Positions 27,201 to 34,020 of a stretch of DNA of 64,000 nucleotides are shown here, one piece after another. Source of the stretch: Kibdelosporangium philippinense. GTDB taxonomy: Bacteria; Actinomycetota; Actinomycetes; Mycobacteriales; Pseudonocardiaceae. Under the pieces are notes generated by a model that was not told where the DNA came from, searched no databases, and saw only the letters and a list, made by a program, of their open reading frames with translations. The translations under genes and the position numbers were made by a program. The stretch is from contig NZ_JAJVCN010000002.1 in NCBI RefSeq assembly GCF_021390435.2, positions 682,001-746,000 on the forward strand. The letters are read 5' to 3'. Every line of letters begins with the position of its first letter. Position 1 is the stretch's first letter.

Positions 27201-27724
27201 TGTTCGAGCGATTCACCAAGACCGCCCGTGACGTCGTCATCGGCGCTCAGCTGGAGGCGCGCACGGCGGGAACCGGCGAGATCGGCAGCGCTGAGCTGCT
27301 CGTCGCCCTGATCCGCGGCCGGGACGAGACCGCCAGCCGGTTACTCGACGGCCATGACCTGACGGTCGAAGGGTTGACCGAGGACTTCGAGCGCGTGAAG
27401 CGGCGTGGCGGGCTCACCGACGAGGACGCGGCCGCGTTGGCTGCGGTCGGCGTTGACGTCGAGAACGTCGTCCGGAGTGTCGAGGCGTCCTTCGGCAAGG
27501 ACGCGCTGGCTCCGGCCACACGGTCCAAACGGCACATCCCGTTCAGCGCAGAGGCCAAATGGACGATCGCGCAAAGCCTCAGGGAGGCAGTGAGTCGCAA
27601 GGACAAGCACATCGGCTCGGAGCACCTGCTGCTGGCGTTGCTGTCCCGGCCGACGCTGGCCGCGCAGGCCCTCGAAGCCAAGGGCGTCACGTACCAAGCG
27701 ATCAGCGAGCGGCTGGCGTCGTGA
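27200..27724 (+). CDS. Clp N-terminal domain protein
   Basis: A 174-aa protein with two Clp repeat (Clp_N) units: FTKTARDVVIGAQLEAR...IGSAELLVALI near residues 5-40 and FSAEAKWTIAQSLREAV...IGSEHLLLALL near 115-155. It has no AAA+ ATPase module, so it is a stand-alone adaptor or chaperone-like protein that may deliver substrates to ClpC/ClpP or bind client peptides. GGGAGAGG precedes the ATG at 27200 (within the upstream gene), and translation is coupled. Expression should follow the leaderless promoter at 26955-26984. Confidence 0.87.
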   Translation: MFERFTKTARDVVIGAQLEARTAGTGEIGSAELLVALIRGRDETASRLLDGHDLTVEGLTEDFERVKRRGGLTDEDAAALAAVGVDVENVVRSVEASFGKDALAPATRSKRHIPFSAEAKWTIAQSLREAVSRKDKHIGSEHLLLALLSRPTLAAQALEAKGVTYQAISERLAS

Positions 27725-28174
27725 TGCGCATTCCCAATCCACGGTTGTTGCTGCTCAGGGCCTTGATCAGGTAGTTCCATCCGATCAGGGGTAGTCAACG
27801 TGCCCTCATACGCTGTAAAAAGCAGTGCGCCGGATGGCGTAACCGCTTCGACCTGTTGGTCGTTGCGTATCCATCCGGCGCACTAGCCGTGTCGTCTCGG
27901 GTTCCATCACACCCGGTCGGACACTCTGGCCGCTCGTCCTGCGAGTGGTCGGCACAGCCCCTCGTTGTGCCGGCCAGGCGTTGCAGCCAGTTGGGGAGCC
28001 CCGGCGCCGCGGGGGCATCGCGGCACCGGGGCCCAGGTCCCGACCTGACCGGGCGCGGTCGGCAGGTCGGGTGGCTCTGGGAGGTCGTGCGTGGGCGCGG
28101 GAAGGCCCCGGAAGACATTCCTCGCCCATGGGTGAGACTCGGTCAGGGCAGAGTTATGCCGCGAAAAAGTGAAA
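27725..28174. other. 450-bp gap with one long inverted repeat and no convincing gene
   Basis: No frame here has the codon composition or motifs of a gene; the minus-strand frames are Pro/Arg-rich shadows. The only clear structure is the inverted repeat at 27824-27884. A GC-rich central part (about 28000-28100) has several short self-complementary stretches. It could hold the 3' ends of two transcripts or a small RNA, but I cannot show either. Confidence 0.5.
27824..27884. repeat. 61-bp inverted repeat after the Clp-N gene
   Basis: AGTGCGCCGGATGG (27824-27837) pairs perfectly with 27871-27884 across a 33-nt centre that itself contains a small stem (CGACC-tgtt-GGTCG). There is no U tract on either side. 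It lies about 100 bp past the Clp-N stop in a convergent gap, so it may serve as a terminator or be a remnant of a small mobile palindrome. Confidence 0.6.
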
Positions 28175-29068
28175 TCAGTCGGGCGGAGTCGCGGGCAGGC
28201 CCGCCGAACGGCCCAACTCGGTGAAACTGTCCGTCGCGGGCAGGGAGCCTGCATGCGGCGGAACCAGCGAAGTCTGCGGAGTCAGGACGGCGAGCATGCC
28301 ACGCGCGTCCCAGCCGCCATTGCCACCGGCCGACGCGGTCGGCGCGGGAGCGGCCGGAGCAACCGGGCCAGACGGACCCGGCATCGGGCCGGGCGTGTTG
28401 TCGGCGGGCGCTGCCTTCTCCTGAACTGAACCCACCCGGACCGGATGGGCGACTGCTTGCGTTGGTCGGCGCGCGTCGTGCTGCGGGCGATCGGCTGTCG
28501 GGGCGGGCGCCTCGGCGATCGGCTCAGCCGTTGGCGGCGCCGCTTCCTGTGCGGCAGGCGCGGTCTCGACGACTTCGCGCGTGGTGTCCTTGGTGGACTT
28601 GTCGCCCGGGCCGAGCAGATCGTCGACCGGCTTGGGCAGCAAACCGCCGTCCTTCGCGGGCGGCAAGACCTTCGGCGGCAGGTCGGTCACCGTGTCAACG
28701 ACGTCGTCGACGGTCTTCGTGACGTTGTTGAGGGTGTTGTCCACTGCGCCGAGAGTGTTGTTGAGCGTGGTGCCCACAGTGTTCAGCGTGTTGTTGAGCG
28801 TCGACGTGACGCCGCCGAGCAAGCCGTCGACAAGACCGAGGTTCTTGTTGGTGTTCGCCACCGGTTTGTCGGTCGACTGCTGGGACGTGACACCAGGGAT
28901 CTGCGGCAACTTGATGAGATCGGCAGACGCCGTCCCACTTGTCAGCAGAACGCTGGCCAGCCAGCCTGCCGCGGTGAACCCGGCAACAAGGAGAAAACGC
29001 ATGGCAAAGCGACGCAGCCTCGGCAAGGCGCCCCGCGCCTGACCCGAGCCGGTCACCAAGACCACCAC
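28175..29068 (-). CDS. Secreted repeat-rich, Pro/Ala-rich protein of unknown function
   Basis: I do not recognise the family. 297 aa: a long signal peptide (hydrophobic core FLLVAGFTAAGWLASVLL, cleavage near TASA-DL), then an amphipathic repeat region (TLNNTLNTVGTTLNNTLGAV and similar, about residues 90-135) with 7- and 11-residue periodicity. A proline/alanine/glutamate-rich disordered stretch follows (about 150-270). The start is GTG 29068 with GGAA a few bases upstream; ATG 29002 would give a shorter, more standard signal peptide. It is probably an envelope-associated structural protein. Confidence 0.68.
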   Translation of the reverse strand: MVVLVTGSGQARGALPRLRRFAMRFLLVAGFTAAGWLASVLLTSGTASADLIKLPQIPGVTSQQSTDKPVANTNKNLGLVDGLLGGVTSTLNNTLNTVGTTLNNTLGAVDNTLNNVTKTVDDVVDTVTDLPPKVLPPAKDGGLLPKPVDDLLGPGDKSTKDTTREVVETAPAAQEAAPPTAEPIAEAPAPTADRPQHDARRPTQAVAHPVRVGSVQEKAAPADNTPGPMPGPSGPVAPAAPAPTASAGGNGGWDARGMLAVLTPQTSLVPPHAGSLPATDSFTELGRSAGLPATPPD

Positions 29069-29266
29069 CGTTTCCGCTTACCGTGCCTTGGACACATCGG
29101 CGATGACACTCTTGCCCGCGCACTCGCATCGCCGATTGCACCCTAGCTTCGTAAGCGCCGCCCGGAAAGGCGGATCTCGTTGTCTGACCCCGGTGTGTCC
29201 ATTCGGCAATGATCACGGTCCGTCGTATTCACCGAACTGGGTGATCCTTCTAGTGCGACTGGGCGA

Positions 29267-30424
29267 GTGCGCGGATATCCGGCCAATGTGTCCTTCGTGG
29301 ACACTCAACGCACGATGCGGCTGTCCGAATGGGTCAGCAGATGGCAATGGCGGATGCCGGACCTCGTCTTGCACGATCCAGACGGCCCGCGTGAATGCCT
29401 TGTCCGGGCGGGACAATTGGTCGCCGAACCCGACACGGTCCAACCGGTCTGTCAAGAACTGCGCCGGTGGGTCGACCGGATTGACCCAAGTGGACGCATC
29501 ATGCTGCGCGACGAATTGCGTGAACGATCGGTAGAAGTGGCGGCAGACGTCAGCAGCCGATGGCGAGTAGCGCCCAATCACGTCCACATAGCCGGCCCGA
29601 TCATGCACGGCACACCGACATGGATCGGCGGCCCGGAAATCGACGTAGTACCCGAGCCGAGGCCACCAACACCGGAAACATGGGATCCACCGGTCACAGT
29701 GGCCGTACTCGACACCGGACTCGACCCACACCCATGGTTCGCCGGACGAAGCTGGTTCGGCGAATGGGGACACCAACCCGAAGTCCTCGACCACGACGTC
29801 GACGGAAACCACGACTGGCAAGGCGGACACGGAACATTCGTCGCTGGCGTCCTGATCAGCAAAGCGCCCGGCGTGACCATCCGGCACCACCGAGTCCTGT
29901 CATCAATGGGCCTCACAGACGACACAACAGTCGCGGCGGCACTGCGCGCAGTACGTAAAAAAGGCCACATCGACATCATCCTGCTGACCTCAGGCTGCTA
30001 CACAGCGGACAACCAATGCCCGCCGATCCTCGCCTACGAACTAGCCAAGTTCACCGACACAGTGATCGTCGCCGCCGCGGGCAACGGCGGAAGCAGCCGC
30101 CCCTTCTGGCCAGCGGCAGTCGACAAGGTCATAGCGGTAGCGGCATCCGACCAAAACGGCACAATCGCGGGATTCTCCAACCGAGGACCCTGGGTCAACG
30201 CCATCGCGCCCGGCGTAGACATCACATCCAGCTACGTACGGTTGAAAACCGGCACAGAAGGTGTCGCCCCAGGGACAGAAGAACGTGAATACGGCACAGC
30301 CAAGTGGAGCGGAACCAGCTTCGCGGCCCCCAGCATCGCCGCTGACCTGGCGAAACTCCTCCACAGCGGGTACAGCCCGGCCGACGCGGTCGACAGGCAT
30401 TCACTCGGCCAGCCAACATTGTGA
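29267..30424 (+). CDS. Intracellular S8 (subtilisin-family) serine protease
   Basis: A 385-aa protein with a complete subtilase triad: D149 (VAVLDTGLD), H188 (GGHGTFVAGV) and S351 (GTSFAAPS), with oxyanion N273 (AAAGNGG). There is no signal peptide or membrane segment, and about 130 residues precede the catalytic domain (DLVLHDPDGP..., RRWVDRIDPSG). Those residues may be a regulatory domain and do not look like a secreted propeptide. The protein is thus probably cytoplasmic. The start is uncertain (GTG 29267; ATG 29315 possible). It lies upstream of a sigma factor/TPR-CHAT operon with a structured gap between, suggesting a functional set. Codons end in A or C far more than in the sigma/CHAT genes. 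Confidence 0.88.
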   Translation: MRGYPANVSFVDTQRTMRLSEWVSRWQWRMPDLVLHDPDGPRECLVRAGQLVAEPDTVQPVCQELRRWVDRIDPSGRIMLRDELRERSVEVAADVSSRWRVAPNHVHIAGPIMHGTPTWIGGPEIDVVPEPRPPTPETWDPPVTVAVLDTGLDPHPWFAGRSWFGEWGHQPEVLDHDVDGNHDWQGGHGTFVAGVLISKAPGVTIRHHRVLSSMGLTDDTTVAAALRAVRKKGHIDIILLTSGCYTADNQCPPILAYELAKFTDTVIVAAAGNGGSSRPFWPAAVDKVIAVAASDQNGTIAGFSNRGPWVNAIAPGVDITSSYVRLKTGTEGVAPGTEEREYGTAKWSGTSFAAPSIAADLAKLLHSGYSPADAVDRHSLGQPTL

Positions 30425-30481
30425 ACGCGATTTAGCAACGACCACTGGCACGCACAGTCGCCGACGCGCTACTCTATGGAT

Positions 30482-30506
30482 GCTCGCCCCCTCCCCCTCG
30501 GCGAGC
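30482..30506. repeat. Hairpin 1 after the S8 gene
   Basis: GCTCGCC (30482-30488) pairs with GGCGAGC (30500-30506) across an 11-nt pyrimidine loop. It is the first of four hairpins within about 240 bp. Confidence 0.65.
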
Positions 30507-30509
30507 CAA

Positions 30510-30554
30510 ACGTCCCCGCTCCCCGGGACCCCCAGCCGGGTCGAGCGGGGACGT
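30510..30554. repeat. Hairpin 2, long GC stem
   Basis: ACGTCCCCGCT (30510-30520) pairs with AGCGGGGACGT (30544-30554), with an inner CCCGG/CCGGG pair. It would make a stable two-part stem. It may be part of a structured RNA with hairpins 1 and 3. Confidence 0.7.
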
Positions 30555-30617
30555 CCTTACATCCGCACCCTGGTCGCCTTCGCTTCGCTCGGCTCCCTGG
30601 GTTCGGACGATTGTTAT

Positions 30618-30640
30618 TTTGGGGGGCCGAGCCCCCCAAA
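30618..30640. repeat. Hairpin 3, G6/C6 stem
   Basis: TTTGGGGGGC (30618-30627) pairs with GCCCCCCAAA (30631-30640) around a 3-nt loop. There is no U tract on either strand, so it is not a classical terminator by itself. Confidence 0.7.
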
Positions 30641-30700
30641 CCCCCCACGGTGCGTGCTCCTTGCTTTCCAGCGCTGGGCACGTTTTTCTTTACTTGCACC

Positions 30701-30722
30701 GGGCGCTTCGCGCCCTCTTTTT
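30701..30722 (+). terminator. Intrinsic terminator in the S8-sigma gap
   Basis: GGGCGC-ttc-GCGCCC (30701-30715) is followed at once by TCTTTTT. This is the most standard rho-independent terminator in the window and should stop transcripts that leave the S8 gene, so the sigma/CHAT operon needs its own promoter. Confidence 0.85.
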
Positions 30723-30988
30723 ACTGATTTGCTCTGCCACTTTCTTGGTGCCACCTTCTATCTTTCTTATTCTTTACCGCTTCTCATCGCTTCTTTGGTT
30801 GTGAGGTATTTTTGGGGCAGTCTTCGCATTGTCTTCGTTTTCTGGGTACGTGTCTTCCGTTTGTTTCCCTATTTCTCCAGCTCTGGTTAAAGCGTGTCGC
30901 ACTTGCTTCTCCTATTTCTTTGGTTCCAGTTCGGGTGTATCACTCTGGCTTTCCATTTCTCGCTGGTGTTGTTCTTGTCTTTGGTTCT
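30723..30988 (+). other. Pyrimidine-rich, adenine-poor leader tract
   Basis: About 270 bp with very few A and long C/T runs on the plus strand (TTCTCCTATTTC-like), clearly lower in GC than all neighbours. Short frames here encode hydrophobic peptides only because T-rich codons do so; no ribosome sites support them. It probably contains the promoter and 5' leader of the sigma/CHAT operon. Confidence 0.6.
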
Positions 30989-31058
30989 GGGGTGGGTGGG
31001 GAATCGCTGTGGGTAGTTGGGGTCACCCGGTTGGGTGGGATTGAAATTTTTTGGAGCC

Positions 31059-31086
31059 GGGGTGGGGGTGGGGTCGTCTGAGGGGG
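31059..31086 (+). promoter_or_regulatory. Potential G-quadruplex overlapping the sigma gene ribosome site
   Basis: Four G tracts (31059-31062, 31064-31068, 31070-31073, 31082-31086) are separated by loops of 1, 1 and 8 nt. The last tract, with the GAGG at 31080-31083, is the only Shine-Dalgarno for the ATG at 31088. More G runs lie at 30989-31022. Folding in mRNA would hide the ribosome site. Confidence 0.65.
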
Positions 31087-31087
31087 C

Positions 31088-31900
31088 ATGGATGAACCTG
31101 ATGAGCATGGCTGGCGGGAGCTTGTTGCGTTGCATGGGCCCAAGGTTTGGGCTGTTGCGCGGGCTTACCGGCTGTCCGATGAGGATGCCGATGATGTTTT
31201 TCAGACAACTTGGCTCAATCTCGCTGAGCATCTGAAGGATATTCGGGATTCGACGCGAGTTTCCTCGTGGTTGGCTACCGCGGCTAAGCGGGAATGCCTC
31301 CGACTTCTGTCAGTAAGGCGACCCTTGCCAGTGCGCTGGCAGCCGGAAGTCGTCCAGGATGACGTCGAGCGCGAGGTCCTGCGAGACGAACGGGATCGGC
31401 AGCTCTGGCGTGCGTTCCGCAGTTTGCCCGACCGCTGCCAACGCCTTCTCCGGTTGTACGTCTACGCCCCGGAATTCAGCTACGCCCAGCTTGCCGACGC
31501 CATTGGGGTTCGTACCGACAGCGTCGGGCAGACCAAAGGCAGATGCCTGCGTGAGTTGAAAGGGCGCCTCGACAAAAGCCTCTTCGATCACGTTGACCCA
31601 ATGCCTCAAGTGATCGCCGTGCCGCGGCAGACCGGTCCTCGATACACCACGTTGCCGCAAGAAATGACCCGAAGTGTTGGCGCCTCACTGACATTCGGGC
31701 ATCAAGAGCGAACGGTGAAGGTGGAGATCGGCGCCATGCTCAACGGGATGGTGATGCCGCGCGCCGACGTCCAAGTGTGGTGGCCCGCGGGAATGGTCAG
31801 CGTGCACGTCGATCGGCATGGATTGTTCAAAGCTGACGTTCCGCTGGGGCCGACGCGATTGGCGATCGACGGTGTCGTGACGGACTGGTTCGTCCGGTGA
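31088..31900 (+). CDS. Sigma-70-family (ECF-like) sigma factor with extra C-terminal domain
   Basis: A 270-aa sigma factor. Region 2 covers about residues 8-80 (LVALHGPKVWAVARAYRLSDEDADDVFQTTWLNL) and region 4 about 105-165 (LPDRCQRLLRLY...SYAQLADAIGVRTDSVGQTKGRCLREL). About 100 further residues form a beta-rich domain (KVEIGAMLNGMVMPRADVQV, WWPAGMVSVHVDRHGLFKAD, LAIDGVVTDWFV) not found in ordinary ECF factors. The start is ATG 31088, whose ribosome site lies in a possible G-quadruplex. The stop overlaps the CHAT gene by GTGA, so the two are made together. No anti-sigma factor is adjacent; control may be by the CHAT or S8 protease (inference). Confidence 0.87.
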   Translation: MDEPDEHGWRELVALHGPKVWAVARAYRLSDEDADDVFQTTWLNLAEHLKDIRDSTRVSSWLATAAKRECLRLLSVRRPLPVRWQPEVVQDDVEREVLRDERDRQLWRAFRSLPDRCQRLLRLYVYAPEFSYAQLADAIGVRTDSVGQTKGRCLRELKGRLDKSLFDHVDPMPQVIAVPRQTGPRYTTLPQEMTRSVGASLTFGHQERTVKVEIGAMLNGMVMPRADVQVWWPAGMVSVHVDRHGLFKADVPLGPTRLAIDGVVTDWFVR

Positions 31901-34020
31901 GCCATACCGAGGCGCTGGAATCGGTTGAGCGCTGCGACTACCCGCAAGCGTTGGCAGAGGCCAGAAAAGCACTCGATCGGAGCAGCGCCGCCGAAAGCGG
32001 GAAGATCAGGCTCACTCTCGCGTGGATCGAGCTGGAGCGAGGGAATCCGAGAGGCTGCGCGAGAGAACTGCGTAAGGCAAGGGAATTCGGTGTTTGCCCA
32101 GCCAGAGCACGGTGTTTGGACGGCCTGCGGCTGTGCGCGATCGGTGCCTACGAGCAAGCGGTCAAGGAGTTGTCGGCGGTTACGGAGTTCCTGCAACACG
32201 ATCCGAAATGGTTGAGCAATGCGTTGATCGGACGTGGTGTGGCACGCGGCTACCTGCTGAAGCTGAGCGCGGCGGACCGGGATTTCGCCGAGGCCGCGCG
32301 GATACTGACCCAGTTGGGGGAGCACGAACGGGTGGCAACGTGTGTTCATAACCGCGGTTTCGTTGCGTTGCAAGCGGGTGACCTGCCTGCGGCCTTGGAG
32401 TTGTTCGAGCAGGCAAGTGGTGGGATTCAGGCTGGGCGGGCGGAAGCGTTGATCGATCACGCGTCGGCCTTGCTGGCAGCAGGGATGACGAGGGACGCGA
32501 GCGCGCTGTTGGCGCAAGCGGAGCCGTTGTTGGCTGGGCGGGAAAGCCGGTTGGCGGAAGCGGTGCTGGCGGCGGGTTATTGCGCGTTGCGGGCTGGCGA
32601 CATCGATCACGCGGCGAACGAAGCCAAGCGGGCACAAGAACTTTTTCGTGTGCAGCGAAGACCTGCGTGGATCGCCGCGGCTGATGCATTGGCATTGCGG
32701 GCGGGACTGGTGGACGTGGGTGCGGCGAAGAGAGTGGCGGATCGCTGTCTGCGGTGGGGAAAACGTACGGAGGCAGCAGAACTTCTGTTGGATGCGGCGA
32801 AAGTCGCGCCGGAGTTGCTGACCAAGGTGGAGGGTGAGAGGTACGCGAGTACCGCGCGGTTGCGGGTGATCGGGTGGTTGGCGAGGGCGAAACTTGCGAA
32901 GTCGGGTCAGGCGAGGGCGGCGGCTTGTCGTGCGGGGATGCGGGTTGTTGCGGAGTACGCGTCAGCGATGGGCGCCGGTGCGAGTGAACTCGCGGCCGAG
33001 TTGGCGAGCGTGGTGATTGAGAAGGCCAGTAGTGCGGCTGTGGCGTTCGAGTGGATTGAAAGGCAGAGGATCATTGTGTTGCCGCAAGCGCAAACCTCTG
33101 ACCTTGTGCAGCTCCGAGCTGCAGAGTCGGATGGTGATGTGAGGACGGCCGCTCGGTTCGAGGATCGGTTGCGCCGACGCATCAGAGTCACCCGAAGACA
33201 GGACAGGGTCGAACGCATCAAGGAGGCCCTTGGTCAACGGGTGCTCATCAACTACTTCATGAACGGCAGTGATCTGCTGGCCTGCACTGTGGCCGATGGC
33301 CGGATCCGCCGCCATCACCTTGGACCAGTCGATCCTGTCCATTTCGCATATTCCGCAGAGCTTTCGGCCCACCTGGATGCGCGGCTCCTCGCGCCACTCG
33401 GGCTCGGCGACCGGCCGCTCGTCATCATTCCGGCGGGCGGGATGGCCGACGTGGTCTGGGCCGCACTTCCTTCTTGCGTCGGGCGGCCTGTTTCCGTTGC
33501 GCCATCTGCATCAGCATGGCTCTCGGCTGCCCAAGCAATGCGGGGAGGCAGGAACTTCACGGTAGCCGGGCCGGGTCTTACTCACGCCGAACGGGAGGTC
33601 GAACTTCTCGGCCATCCCATCGGGAATTCCACAGTGGACAATGTGCTTCGGAACATGGAAGGTGCCGACATCGTGCACATCGCGGCCCATGGCACCTTTC
33701 GCCGCGACGCCCCGATGTTCTCCTGCCTTCGCCTGCACGACGGTCCGCTCTACGGCTACGACCTCGTCAAACTCAAGCGGGCCCCGCGCATTCTCGTGCT
33801 GTCCGCCTGTGAAGTCGCACGGGCCGACGTCTTCGCCAACGTCCTGCTCGACCGGGGCGGCCAGGCCTTGATCGCCAGCACGTTGCCCGTGCCAGATGAT
33901 TCCGCCGTTGGCCTCATGGTCGAGTTCCACCAGAACCTGAGCAAAGGGCCCGCCCGGGCGCTGGCGGATGCACAGGCGAAGTACGGGCACCTTGGCTTTA
34001 GTTGCTGGGGTTCGGGGTGA
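31897..34020 (+). CDS. TPR-CHAT caspase-like protease
   Basis: A 707-aa cytoplasmic protein. Residues 1 to about 420 are TPR-like helical pairs (ALAEARKALDRSSAAESGKI, AALELFEQASGGIQAGRAEA and so on). The C-terminal third is a CHAT domain, a clan CD caspase/separase relative. The catalytic dyad is H598 (IVHIAAHGTF) and C638 (ILVLSACEV), both intact. GTG 31897 overlaps the sigma factor stop. TPR-CHAT proteins are proteases in CRISPR type III-E and other conflict systems; here no CRISPR genes are present. Codon use is strongly G/T-skewed. The last 23 bp overlap the opposing aminotransferase. Confidence 0.9.
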   Translation: MSHTEALESVERCDYPQALAEARKALDRSSAAESGKIRLTLAWIELERGNPRGCARELRKAREFGVCPARARCLDGLRLCAIGAYEQAVKELSAVTEFLQHDPKWLSNALIGRGVARGYLLKLSAADRDFAEAARILTQLGEHERVATCVHNRGFVALQAGDLPAALELFEQASGGIQAGRAEALIDHASALLAAGMTRDASALLAQAEPLLAGRESRLAEAVLAAGYCALRAGDIDHAANEAKRAQELFRVQRRPAWIAAADALALRAGLVDVGAAKRVADRCLRWGKRTEAAELLLDAAKVAPELLTKVEGERYASTARLRVIGWLARAKLAKSGQARAAACRAGMRVVAEYASAMGAGASELAAELASVVIEKASSAAVAFEWIERQRIIVLPQAQTSDLVQLRAAESDGDVRTAARFEDRLRRRIRVTRRQDRVERIKEALGQRVLINYFMNGSDLLACTVADGRIRRHHLGPVDPVHFAYSAELSAHLDARLLAPLGLGDRPLVIIPAGGMADVVWAALPSCVGRPVSVAPSASAWLSAAQAMRGGRNFTVAGPGLTHAEREVELLGHPIGNSTVDNVLRNMEGADIVHIAAHGTFRRDAPMFSCLRLHDGPLYGYDLVKLKRAPRILVLSACEVARADVFANVLLDRGGQALIASTLPVPDDSAVGLMVEFHQNLSKGPARALADAQAKYGHLGFSCWGSG

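Noticed and set aside
27795..28254. Overlapping minus-strand frames of 107-115 codons in the gap after the Clp-N gene
   Set aside because: Pro/Arg/Thr-rich with no start signals or family motifs; they change frame across the inverted repeat.
30618..30640. G6/C6 hairpin as an intrinsic terminator
   Set aside because: Neither strand has a following U tract; the real terminator is at 30701-30722.
30812..31081. Hydrophobic 89-residue peptide in the S8-sigma gap
   Set aside because: Hydrophobicity follows from T-rich codons; there is no ribosome site and the frame runs into the G-rich leader.
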